NCBI GenBank assembly: GCA_029210085.1
Contig: JARGPP010000014.1
Span: 1 to 41,853 of the forward strand
DNA from: Legionellaceae bacterium
GTDB lineage: Bacteria > Pseudomonadota > Gammaproteobacteria > Legionellales > Legionellaceae
Direction of reading: 5' to 3'
Length of the DNA stretch: 41,853 nt
Of this stretch, positions 34,439 through 41,851 are shown in pieces. The notes beneath the pieces are model-generated. The model was not told the origin of the DNA, ran no database searches, and was given only the letters and a program-made list of their open reading frames with translations. A program made the position numbers and the translations under genes. Numbering within the stretch: position 1 is the first letter of the stretch; each line of letters begins with the position of its first letter.

Positions 34439-35248
34439 TTTATTGTTTGTTTTTATTTTTTTTGTGGATGTTGTCTTTTTTACGGGCGTTGTTTTTTTTG
34501 TGGAGCCTGTTTTTTGTGTATCTTTGGGAGCTTCATCCGATGGCATGAGGCGACCTTCTTCAAAAAAAGTCACTTTACCTGTTTTAATGTCATGAATGCC
34601 GGCCACAATACCAATTTGATGCTTTTTAATTAAAGATCTGATAATGGGACTTCTCTCTGAAATTTTCCGGGCGACTTTGATGGCATTGTTTTCAGCAATC
34701 TTATTAATTAGTTTTTCGTCAGCACAGCTATTTAGACCACTTTCTTTTTTAGACTCAGGAATCACTGGGGTTATTTTATGAGTGACATGATCAACATGGC
34801 CAAAGTGTTCGTGCTTGCATGCTGCAGTTACTGCACCACATGAGGTATGGCTTAAAACAACAATCAAAGGCGTGCCAGCAGCCTTGGTTGCGTATTCCAT
34901 ACTTCCTAAAATATCATCGTTTAAAATATTACCGGCAATACGCAGTGCAAATAAATCGGTGAGGCCTTGATCGAAAATAAACTCAGGCACACTACGTGAA
35001 TCCATACAGTTTAAAACAACAGCCCAAGGATATTGTCCATAGGAACCTTGTTTAGCTTGTTTCAAATAGTTTTGTTTTTGCATTTGACCGGTTACAAAGC
35101 GTGCGTTACCGGCCTTTAATTTTAAAAGAGCTTCTTTGGGGGTCATGTTTGCTTGTTTTTCAGCACTTGTTGTTGAGCCTTCTGAGTAAGCCAGTGTTGT
35201 GAGACAAGATAGAAAGAGTGGCATGATGATGTTTTTTATTGTTTTCAT
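34433..35248 (-). CDS. Secreted beta-class carbonic anhydrase
   Basis: A 271-residue zinc enzyme that hydrates CO2 to bicarbonate. It carries a Sec signal peptide (MKTIKNIIMPLFLSCLTTLAYS, then EGST), so it should act in the periplasm or outside. Zinc ligands are Cys81 (CMDSRSVPE, with Asp83 and Arg85), His134 and Cys137 (SHTSCGAVTAA). The core domain (38-230) is complete, with HDIKTGKVTFFEEGRL at its end. The C-terminal 40 residues are an unusual Lys/Thr-rich tail (KKTTPVKKTTSTKK) that could bind a polyanionic surface. Its stop lies in the terminator region of the convergent operon. Periplasmic beta-carbonic anhydrases occur in other proteobacteria. Confidence 0.92.
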   Translation of the reverse strand: MKTIKNIIMPLFLSCLTTLAYSEGSTTSAEKQANMTPKEALLKLKAGNARFVTGQMQKQNYLKQAKQGSYGQYPWAVVLNCMDSRSVPEFIFDQGLTDLFALRIAGNILNDDILGSMEYATKAAGTPLIVVLSHTSCGAVTAACKHEHFGHVDHVTHKITPVIPESKKESGLNSCADEKLINKIAENNAIKVARKISERSPIIRSLIKKHQIGIVAGIHDIKTGKVTFFEEGRLMPSDEAPKDTQKTGSTKKTTPVKKTTSTKKIKTNNKK

Positions 35249-35371
35249 GAAAAGCTCACTTTTAATTTAAAATGAAAGGTGTTTTTATTGAGGTTAGACT
35301 GAAAAAGCTGAGATGACAAAGTATCGGTTTTATTATAAGGTGAGGCCCTCGCATCCAACCTAAAAGCGACA

Positions 35372-37585
35372 ATGGAAATCCTCTGTTTTTTTTCGGGGGT
35401 CGCATTTGTTTATTTAAAAAACGGATATGCCCTTGGTTTGTTATGTGTGGCTCTTTTTTTTAGGCCACGTATCTTTTTATGTGCCTGTTTTTTTATGGGT
35501 GCTATTTGGGCGTTACTTCATGCAATGTGTGTTGTCTCTACAGGTATGCCTAAAACATCTGTTATACCTCGTGCCAATATTATAGGCGTTATTTCGTCTA
35601 TACCTGATGTAACGTCTGAAAAAACGCAATTTGAATTTAAGATTAAATCACTGAATGACAAGCCGGCAAAGGCGCGTGTTTTACTGACATGTTATGATGA
35701 GTGTCCGCATGTATCAGCGGGCCAAGTTTGGCGAGTAGACGTTAAGCTTAAAAAACCTCAGAATTTAGGGAACCCAGGTGGATTTAATAGGGTTCGATCA
35801 CTGGATTCACACCACATTGAGTGGGTAGGGTATACACGTCGTAATACGTTTGAATACTTAGAAAAAGGTGGTGGGATTCAACAGCAACTCATTAAAGTTA
35901 GGGCATATTTTTCGCAACATTTAAACCAACATGCACTGCAGCCTGAAACAGCAGGAATTCTTCAAGCATTAACCTTAGGCTTAGGCCATCAAATTACACA
36001 AGAAAACTGGGGGCTTTTTAGACGAACAGGTACCACCCATCTAATGGTTATTTCAGGGGCGCATATTGGGCTTGTAGCAGGTCTTACTTATGGCGGGTTA
36101 AGGCGTTTTTGGTCAAGATTTGGGGGGTTGGCTCTTCGATTACCTGCGCAGCGTATTGCAAGTATTGGGGCATTATTAGTCGCTTTTATTTATAGTGTGC
36201 TAGCCGGTTTTGGTGTACCGGCTGAACGTGCATTAATTGTTTGTTTTTTTATGTTACTTCGCCATATTGGTCATAGGTCTTTTACGGTTTGGCAAGCGTT
36301 TCGATATGCATTACTTGCGGTCCTTTTATTTGAACCACACTCAGTGATGATGCCAGGTTTTTATTTGTCGTTTGTGGCAGTTGGTATTTTAATTACGGTA
36401 AATCAAATCATACAAGTTAAAGGTATTCAAAAAATGATATGTATGCAGTTAGCTTGTTTGTTTGGTTTAATGCCATTAACTCTTTTTTTATTTTCATATG
36501 GTTCTATCAATGGTTTTTTTGCTAATTTTTTTGCGATTCCATGGGTTGGTTTTATCATTATTCCAATAGGGCTTCTGACTGTTTTTTTAGGGACTCAATG
36601 CGCGTTAGATTCTGTGTCTTTGATTCTAGATAAAGCAGTTGGTCTTTTATTAATGTATTTAAATTGGATTGATGGGTTTGCTCGCATTAATCTTGATGTT
36701 GCATTGAATACGTTATGGTGTGTTGTTCTTTTAATGTTTGCCTTCGGGGTAGCACTTATTTTTCCTATTAAGCGATTTTTACCCGTTTTATTGGTTTTTT
36801 TTGTGTCTGGATTATATGAAAAACAAGATAAAATAAAATGGGGTGAGGCTCGAATAGATGTGCTTGATGTTGCTCAAGGTCTAGCAGTTATGATTCGAAC
36901 AGCACATCACCAACTGCTTTATGATACAGGAGTTAAATTTTATCGTGGTGGTGATATGGGACAGCTAGCGATTATTCCTTATTTAAAAACTTTAAGAACC
37001 AAATATTTAGATATGATTATTATCAGTCATCCTGATTTAGATCACCGAGGAGGGCTTGTATCATTAGAGGCAGCTTATACAGTACGAGCATTGTTGGTGG
37101 ACAATCCTAAATTTTATCACCGAGGTGAAAGCTGTCATCAATACTCAGCCTGGAGATGGGATGGTGTTTTTTTTGAGTTTTTACCTATGCCCCTGGAATC
37201 GCGTAAAAAAAACAATCATTCGTGTATTTTAAAAGTAACCACAGATTTTGGGAGCATGCTCTTGACGGGTGATATTGAACGTTCGGCCGAACGCTACTTG
37301 GTTAAGAATTATGCCGAAAAGTTAGTGTCTTCATTTTTGCTTGTACCTCATCATGAAAGCAAAACTTCATCTTCAAGTTTGTTTCTAGAGCATGTCTCAC
37401 CCAGAGCTGCAATTGCATCTTATGGGTTTGATAATCGCTATCATTTTCCACATGCTGACGCTGAAGCGCGTTATGAACAGCAAGAGATTCCTGTTTATTC
37501 GACTGAGAGTTGTGGTTTAGTTCGTATTGATTTATATCGGAGCAGTCAATTCAAACCACCAGAATGTACAAAATATAATAAGTAA
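35372..37585 (+). CDS. comEC: ComEC/Rec2 DNA-uptake channel protein
   Basis: A 737-residue inner-membrane protein that moves single-stranded DNA into the cytoplasm during natural transformation. The N-terminal DUF4131-type region with an OB-like segment runs to about 160. The competence domain follows with ILQALTLGLGHQITQENWGLFRRTGTTHLMVISGAHIGLVAG and many helices (200-480). The C-terminal metallo-beta-lactamase-like domain (about 490-720) keeps IDVLDVAQGLAVMI, SHPDLDHRGG (about 551-560) and LLVPHHESKTSSS. The gene is complete, so competence is plausible. The other com and type IV pilus genes are outside the window. Confidence 0.95.
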   Translation: MEILCFFSGVAFVYLKNGYALGLLCVALFFRPRIFLCACFFMGAIWALLHAMCVVSTGMPKTSVIPRANIIGVISSIPDVTSEKTQFEFKIKSLNDKPAKARVLLTCYDECPHVSAGQVWRVDVKLKKPQNLGNPGGFNRVRSLDSHHIEWVGYTRRNTFEYLEKGGGIQQQLIKVRAYFSQHLNQHALQPETAGILQALTLGLGHQITQENWGLFRRTGTTHLMVISGAHIGLVAGLTYGGLRRFWSRFGGLALRLPAQRIASIGALLVAFIYSVLAGFGVPAERALIVCFFMLLRHIGHRSFTVWQAFRYALLAVLLFEPHSVMMPGFYLSFVAVGILITVNQIIQVKGIQKMICMQLACLFGLMPLTLFLFSYGSINGFFANFFAIPWVGFIIIPIGLLTVFLGTQCALDSVSLILDKAVGLLLMYLNWIDGFARINLDVALNTLWCVVLLMFAFGVALIFPIKRFLPVLLVFFVSGLYEKQDKIKWGEARIDVLDVAQGLAVMIRTAHHQLLYDTGVKFYRGGDMGQLAIIPYLKTLRTKYLDMIIISHPDLDHRGGLVSLEAAYTVRALLVDNPKFYHRGESCHQYSAWRWDGVFFEFLPMPLESRKKNNHSCILKVTTDFGSMLLTGDIERSAERYLVKNYAEKLVSSFLLVPHHESKTSSSSLFLEHVSPRAAIASYGFDNRYHFPHADAEARYEQQEIPVYSTESCGLVRIDLYRSSQFKPPECTKYNK

Positions 37586-37615
37586 TTAAAAGCCGTATTT
37601 TTATGGTTTTTAATT
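37584..37615 (+). terminator. Hairpin after comEC
   Basis: AATTAAAAGCC (37584-37594) pairs with GGTTTTTAATT (37605-37615) over 11 bp with one G-T pair, around a 10-base loop. The T-rich downstream stretch is short, so termination may be partial. Confidence 0.4.
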
Positions 37616-37624
37616 TATTGGCCA

Positions 37625-37638
37625 AGCATGTACATGCT
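37625..37638. repeat. Perfect 14-bp palindrome between comEC and the NTPDase gene
   Basis: AGCATGTACATGCT at 37625-37638 is its own reverse complement. It lies about 110 bases upstream of the NTPDase promoter. It has no loop, so it fits a DNA-binding site better than an RNA hairpin. Confidence 0.4.
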
Positions 37639-37745
37639 ACTGCATTAAAAAAATCAGACAGGATTATGACTCTTTAGCAAGTTTAGTGAATCAATGGTTT
37701 TTTAAATTGAAGGGTTGAACAATATATTCATAATACGATTTAATA

Positions 37746-37774
37746 TTGACTCTAACCTAAACACCCCGTATTCT
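37746..37774 (+). promoter_or_regulatory. Promoter of the NTPDase gene
   Basis: TTGACT at 37746-37751, a 17-base spacer and TATTCT at 37769-37774. A GAGGGA ribosome site lies at 37791-37796, 7 bases before the ATG. The gene therefore appears to be expressed on its own. Confidence 0.6.
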
Positions 37775-37803
37775 AGCGCGAGTTACTTTTTGAGGGATGC
37801 AAC

Positions 37804-38931
37804 ATGCATCGAATTGCTTTTTTTTTATATTCAATTTTATTGTTTTCTAACCCTGTTTTTGCTTTTAATTCAGCGTGTTCTGGTCAAAAATGCATCGGTG
37901 TTGTTGATGTCGGAAGTACGGGATCACGCTTACATATATATGCTTATCCCAGACAAGATGATGTTCATCAAATACAAGAAGTCTGGGTAAAAAAAATAAC
38001 GCCTGGATTTGCAATGCTTAATCCAGATCAATCACACGTAGATAATTATCTGCAGGAATTATTTGAAGGTGCACCCGAAGACTTTCCTATTTATTTTTAT
38101 GCATCAGCAGGCATGCGCCTTTTACCGAGTGAGCAACAAAAAAAATATTTTGATATTGTCCAAAGCTGGTTTCAGCATTCATCTTGGCATTTAGAAGAAG
38201 CAAGAACGGTAACGGGTCGTGAAGAAGGCGTTTTTGCCTGGCTTTCAGTTCATGAACAACTCAGACGAATTCCTGATTTTGAAATACCTGAGCACCTAAG
38301 TGTTATGGATATGGGCGGGGCATCTGTTCAGGTTGTGAGTGCTGTTGATTTTAAGAGTTCTGAAAATAAAGATGATTATATTGATATTGAACTTCATGGA
38401 AAAAAACAAACTTTATTTGTAAGAAGTTTTTTAGGACTTGGGCAAACGTTAGTGATTGATCAATACTTGAATGAAGCAAGTTGCTTCCCTGAGGGGTATC
38501 CGCTCCCTAATGGTGATATTGGAGTAGGAAACGCAAGAGCGTGTGCTCATCAAGTATCAAAATTAATTGATGGGGTGCATAATGTACACCATGTGCTTCA
38601 TCCTGCTTTATATCCTGAGTCATCCAGAGTGTGGTATGTGATAGAAGGACTTGCTTATTTAGCAAAAGAGAAGCCATTTAATCAAAATGAAGATGCTATT
38701 ACGAATGATGGTTTACTTGAACAGGCTGAGAAAGCGGTCTGTCATCGTTCCTGGGAGGCTATTCAACAGGACTACCCTGAAGAAAATAATTTATCGCGTG
38801 CATGTCTCACTGCTTCTTATTATCACGCTTTAATGAGCGCTTACGGTATTGCACCCAGCGAGCCAGTCCGGTTTGTACCGAGTTTATCCAATGTTGATTG
38901 GACTCTCGGTGTGGTCTTGCAAAAACACTAG
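37804..38931 (+). CDS. Secreted ecto-NTPDase (GDA1/CD39 apyrase family), Lpg1905-like
   Basis: A 375-residue nucleoside triphosphate diphosphohydrolase with a signal peptide (MHRIAFFLYSILLFSNPVFA, then FNSA). All apyrase-conserved regions are present: ACR1 VDVGSTGSRLHIY (34-46), ACR2 YASAGMRLLP (99-108), ACR3 GREEGVFAWL with the catalytic glutamate near 141, ACR4 VMDMGGASVQV (167-177), and ACR5 DWTLGVVLQ at the end. The family is mainly eukaryotic. Legionella Lpg1905 is a secreted member needed for full intracellular growth. Here it would hydrolyse ATP, GTP or their diphosphates in the periplasm, vacuole or host compartment. Six mature cysteines could form disulfides. Substrate preference cannot be read from the sequence. 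Confidence 0.93.
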   Translation: MHRIAFFLYSILLFSNPVFAFNSACSGQKCIGVVDVGSTGSRLHIYAYPRQDDVHQIQEVWVKKITPGFAMLNPDQSHVDNYLQELFEGAPEDFPIYFYASAGMRLLPSEQQKKYFDIVQSWFQHSSWHLEEARTVTGREEGVFAWLSVHEQLRRIPDFEIPEHLSVMDMGGASVQVVSAVDFKSSENKDDYIDIELHGKKQTLFVRSFLGLGQTLVIDQYLNEASCFPEGYPLPNGDIGVGNARACAHQVSKLIDGVHNVHHVLHPALYPESSRVWYVIEGLAYLAKEKPFNQNEDAITNDGLLEQAEKAVCHRSWEAIQQDYPEENNLSRACLTASYYHALMSAYGIAPSEPVRFVPSLSNVDWTLGVVLQKH

Positions 38932-38963
38932 CGCCCGAGATATACTTCGTTTCCATATTTACT

Positions 38964-39039
38964 GCCGTTGTAGCTCAGTTGGTAGAGCAATTGATTCGTA
39001 ATCAATAGGTCGGGCGTTCGATTCGCCCCAACGGCACCA
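38964..39039 (+). tRNA. tRNA-Thr (anticodon CGT), CCA encoded
   Basis: A full cloverleaf: acceptor GCCGTTG/CAACGGC, D arm GCTC/GAGC, anticodon stem ATTGA/TCAAT around loop TTCGTAA, variable AGGTC, T arm GGGCG/CGCCC around TTCGATT, then A and CCA. The anticodon CGT reads ACG (Thr). It starts 32 bases after the NTPDase stop and may share that transcript. Its 3' half overlaps the end of a reverse-strand integrase fragment, the usual layout of an element integrated at a tRNA 3' end. Confidence 0.95.
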
Positions 39040-39385
39040 GCATCCATGCGAATTTTCGGGTCTTTCCCATTTGATACGCATCATTTTTAGATTTTACCAG
39101 ATTAGGTTTTTCCAGGGCTTTTGATGCTTTTCTGATTTTGGACATGTAGTTTTTGCTGGTAGCTGTATTTTTCTCTTGGCTTTTCCAATGGGCTACAAGT
39201 ATGTGCACATGTTTTGGTTTAAGGCCTTTAATATGCGCCAGTTTAAAACCGAGCTCATGTAAGTCTTTCACGCAGCGACTCAGCATATGCTTCATATCAG
39301 CTTTGCTGGCGTAGGAGTAGCCTTGAATTTGTTTGATGAGTTCATTAATGGAGAACTGTGCATTCTTTAATTTATGATTAGCCAC
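39002..39385 (-). pseudogene. Truncated integrase: N-terminal core-binding domain fused into the tRNA-Thr 3' end
   Basis: A 127-codon frame matching the N-terminal SAM-like/core-binding domain of ICE and island integrases: LHELGFKLAHIKGLKPKHVHILVAHW, TATSKNYMSKIRKASKALEKPNLVKSKNDAY. The whole catalytic domain is missing. The last residues (PLGRIERPTY) come from the antisense of the tRNA-Thr gene, since the stop lies at 39002 inside it. The frame is open, so a short protein could still be made, but this looks like an integrase cut at its attachment site. It overlaps the upstream integrase-like gene by 8 bases. Confidence 0.7.
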
Positions 39386-40184
39386 GCAAGTAACCCCAAA
39401 GGGTGGTACGAGATTTTAAACCCATCTCATCCATGATGGTTAATGTTGTTTTGTAGTGATTTAACGTTGTTATTAATTGCTTTTGACGAAGGTGCGCATA
39501 CAGGTAACGGTATGTCTTGCGTGGTGGAAGGTCCAAAGTGCGTAAAGCTTTACGCCAATCAAAGAGCACAGTAGCGTACCCATGGCTTTCAATTAAGCTT
39601 TTGTGCTTGGCCGTGAGTTGATTTAATTCCTCGAGAATTTTTTGTTGCTCTGTACTTTGAATGGGAACACATCTGTCTTCGTTATTAAATGTGATTTCTC
39701 GGGTGAGCCAAAGCTGGTGCTCTTGAAGATGGATGGAAGGTACCATGCGCATGGTTTCACTTAAGGTTAATCCAAAATGAAGTTGGAGCCCTAATAAAAC
39801 ACGTGCAATGGGGGATTGCGCTTGCTCCCAGACTGCTGAATTAACGTTGGGTGATTTTTTGTTTTTAGTTTTTTTTGTCAGCCCTAAATTTTGATTTTCG
39901 AGTGCGCTAGTTTCATAACCAAGGCTCATCATAAATTTTCGGATGATGGTCATGTGATTCATGATGGTCGAGGGTTTTATTTTTCTCTTTTGCCAAAGGG
40001 CTATGAGCTTATGAAATTGTTCGGGCGGTAGGGCTTCCCAGGTTGAGGGAGCATCGCCAAGATAAAATAAATCGTCGATGAGTTTGTAGATGATATAGCG
40101 ACGTTGTCTTTTATCACGCAGACAGCCGGAGTTATTGTTTTGAATGTAGTGATTAGCCGTTTTTCGCAATGATTTTTTTCGCAC
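39378..40184 (-). CDS. Integrase-like tyrosine recombinase with altered catalytic residues
   Basis: A 268-residue protein with both integrase domains: an N-terminal core-binding part (LPPEQFHKLIALWQKRKIKPSTIMNHMTIIRKFMMSLGY) and a C-terminal catalytic-like part. In the first catalytic box relatives have FGLR; here it is FGLTLSETMRM, so the arginine is replaced by threonine. The HxxR box aligns to KTYRYLYAH, keeping Arg but not His. A possible nucleophile tyrosine remains near the end (WGYLRG). These assignments are hand alignments from memory. The protein may be inactive, or may act as a DNA-binding regulator such as an excision factor. It is preceded by a 570-base leader. Confidence 0.7.
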   Translation of the reverse strand: MRKKSLRKTANHYIQNNNSGCLRDKRQRRYIIYKLIDDLFYLGDAPSTWEALPPEQFHKLIALWQKRKIKPSTIMNHMTIIRKFMMSLGYETSALENQNLGLTKKTKNKKSPNVNSAVWEQAQSPIARVLLGLQLHFGLTLSETMRMVPSIHLQEHQLWLTREITFNNEDRCVPIQSTEQQKILEELNQLTAKHKSLIESHGYATVLFDWRKALRTLDLPPRKTYRYLYAHLRQKQLITTLNHYKTTLTIMDEMGLKSRTTLWGYLRG

Positions 40185-40711
40185 GATAAAACCTTAAAAT
40201 TTTTGTCCTGACGTGGTTAAGTGTTGATTGGGCAGTTCACGCTAAGGTGATACTTGGCTTACACCACAAGGCCCACAGCGGCAAATCAGTTGTAAACATC
40301 AAACAACGGTTTTTGAGTGTTTTCCTCCTTGGTTTTAAATGAAAAAGAGCTCGGCAAGACAACAAGCCTAAGCTTCTCGGGTCAATACAGGTTTGTATTG
40401 TGAGGTTCAAATTCTAGAAGAATTTACTTTGACTGGTTACAAAGGGTCCTAAAGAAATCAGGTGATGGTTTAAGGTTCCCGACTAACGCCCGGCCACTGG
40501 GTTAGGGAATGATGGTGGCTATTGCATAAGACCCGAAGGTTTCGCCGGAATTTCACCAGCTCATCAGTTATGCTTTTACTTTATTAAAATTTATCAAAAG
40601 GGTGCTTGCTTCGCAAGGATTTAGGCCGATTATTTTGTTCATTCCCGATCTGCGTGATTGAATATTGATGGTTAATTGATTGATTTTATGAGGGAAATTT
40701 TGAAACGCATG
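40185..40711 (-). other. Gene-free structured leader upstream of the integrase-like gene; possible RNA element
   Basis: No credible gene in about 530 bases on either strand. Two foldable blocks are visible. CAATAC (40383-40388) and GTATTG (40395-40400) form a perfect 6-bp stem. CTAAC (40483-40487) pairs with GTTAG (40501-40505) and is extended by TTCC (40476-40479) with GGAA (40506-40509) across a bulge. The CG-rich stretch at 40530-40560 adds a CGAA/TTCG hairpin. The GC content of 40440-40560 is higher than that around it. A conserved leader RNA of integrase genes is possible; the int-alpA motif is one candidate to compare. The att region of the old element may also lie here. Confidence 0.4.
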
Positions 40712-40750
40712 TCTGCGTCACTGCAGATAACAAGCCTGCAGTGACGCAGA
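40712..40750. repeat. Perfect 15-bp hairpin abutting the IS630 insertion site
   Basis: TCTGCGTCACTGCAG (40712-40726) and CTGCAGTGACGCAGA (40736-40750) form a perfect 15-bp stem with a 9-base loop. The IS630 target TA begins at the very next base. There is no T-run, so it does not look like an ordinary terminator. It may be a repeat family member or an IS target structure. Confidence 0.75.
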
Positions 40751-40752
40751 TA

Positions 40753-40774
40753 TACCCATCACAGTTCAAAATGC
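40753..40774. repeat. IS630 left inverted repeat
   Basis: Begins TACCCATCACAG and ends AAAATGC. It matches the reverse complement of 41830-41851 at 16 of 22 positions, including the terminal TACCC and the inner AAAATGC. Confidence 0.85.
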
Positions 40775-40779
40775 GAGTT

Positions 40780-41805
40780 TTAAAGTCGCTGAAAATTGTC
40801 ATTGATTCTGCTCGACAAAGAGTCTCCTATATCAGGCAACACCTCTTCAAAAAATCTATTAATTTCTGATCGAAAATCTTTAGCGCTTTTGAAAAAACGA
40901 TTATTCCGAACGTGTTCGTTCATAACCTTCCATAAGCGTTCAATAGGGTTTAAATTTGGACTATAGGGAGGAAGAAAAAATAAGTTTATTTTCTGTTCTT
41001 CAGCTTCCTTCTCGACGAGCTCTGAGCGATGATAACCAGCTCTATCAAGCACCATGTGAATGGTACCTGCTTCACCTTGTTTAGCCCTTATTTTTTTCAT
41101 TAAATCAATAATTGACTCAGAATTTATGGTGTCATACTGGCAAGTAATGGCTTCTGATAGTTTATTTAGCTGGATGGCTCCAGCAAGGTTAACTCTGGTC
41201 CTGCTTGCGGTCGTGTCCACCTTCTTTATTTTACCTGTTTTAATCCAACCATAGCTTAGCTTCGTCGCTTGGCTAGGATGCACCGAATCAACAAAGTAAA
41301 TACTATCTTCTTCAGGCAAGGTTTCCTTGAGTTCATTGTACGCTTCTACAAATTGAGACTGAGCTTCTTTATCGGCTTTGTGAGGATGCCCCTTTGGTTT
41401 TTTGTAGCTAAATGCATGACGATGAAGCCAATGGTTCATGCCAGGAATACTGTAACGAATGGACCAGGTAGATTCTACATAAGCAATGATGTCATATACA
41501 TAATGGTAGGTGTTGGCTTCTAAGTGTGCAATTAATGCTTGGCCTTGCTCTTCCGATAAGTGGCTCTCTGAGCCACCGCTCGCGATTTTCAATTTACCTT
41601 CACGATAATCATTAAGATGACGAATAATCGTTGATTGATTGAGTCTTAGCGCTTGCGAAATCATCGGCACTGTCCAGCCTTCTGAACGAAGTAATACTGC
41701 TTTTATCCGATCGCGTTCTTTACCATCTGAACTGTCTCTATGGCGAGCTTCAAGCTCTGCTTTTTCTTCTTCTGTTATGTGTATTCTTTTCATGCTGCGA
41801 AGCAT
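40780..41805 (-). CDS. IS630-family transposase
   Basis: A 341-residue Tc1/mariner-related DDE transposase. An N-terminal helix-turn-helix (GWTVPMISQALRLNQSTIIRHLNDYREGKL) binds the inverted repeats. The catalytic triad is Asp173 (YFVDSVHP), Asp254 (MVLDRAGYHRS) and Glu289 (LPPYSPNLNPIERLW). The last two are separated by 34 residues, the D34E spacing of the group. The ATG at 41805 follows GAGAGGATC; a second ATG lies four codons later, and a TTG at 41829 would start eight codons earlier. The frame is intact, so the element may still be mobile. Confidence 0.93.
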   Translation of the reverse strand: MLRSMKRIHITEEEKAELEARHRDSSDGKERDRIKAVLLRSEGWTVPMISQALRLNQSTIIRHLNDYREGKLKIASGGSESHLSEEQGQALIAHLEANTYHYVYDIIAYVESTWSIRYSIPGMNHWLHRHAFSYKKPKGHPHKADKEAQSQFVEAYNELKETLPEEDSIYFVDSVHPSQATKLSYGWIKTGKIKKVDTTASRTRVNLAGAIQLNKLSEAITCQYDTINSESIIDLMKKIRAKQGEAGTIHMVLDRAGYHRSELVEKEAEEQKINLFFLPPYSPNLNPIERLWKVMNEHVRNNRFFKSAKDFRSEINRFFEEVLPDIGDSLSSRINDNFQRL

Positions 41806-41829
41806 GATCCTCTCAACATGAAAAATCAA

Positions 41830-41851
41830 GCATTTTCAAAGATCACGGGTA
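41830..41851. repeat. IS630 right inverted repeat
   Basis: Begins GCATTTTCAAAG and ends CACGGGTA; partner of 40753-40774. A second copy lies at about 85-106. Confidence 0.85.

Larger units (their letters stand above)
40753..41851 (-). mobile_element. Complete IS630-family insertion sequence (1099 bp)
   Basis: The element has terminal inverted repeats of 22 bases at 40753-40774 and 41830-41851 (16 of 22 matching, both ending in TACCC). It is flanked by the TA duplication typical of IS630 (40751-40752 and 41852-41853). One transposase gene fills most of it. Length and layout are standard. The window stops exactly at the right TA, and 108 bases of the same end recur at position 1. Confidence 0.92.

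Noticed and set aside
40383-40425. tRNA-like piece: a stem with GGTTCAAATTC after it
   Set aside because: No T-arm pairing, acceptor stem or D arm could be matched on either strand, so it is not a tRNA.
40476-40509. Integron attC-like site (CTAAC...GTTAG)
   Set aside because: The core heptamers do not fit the consensus on either side and no integron integrase is present.
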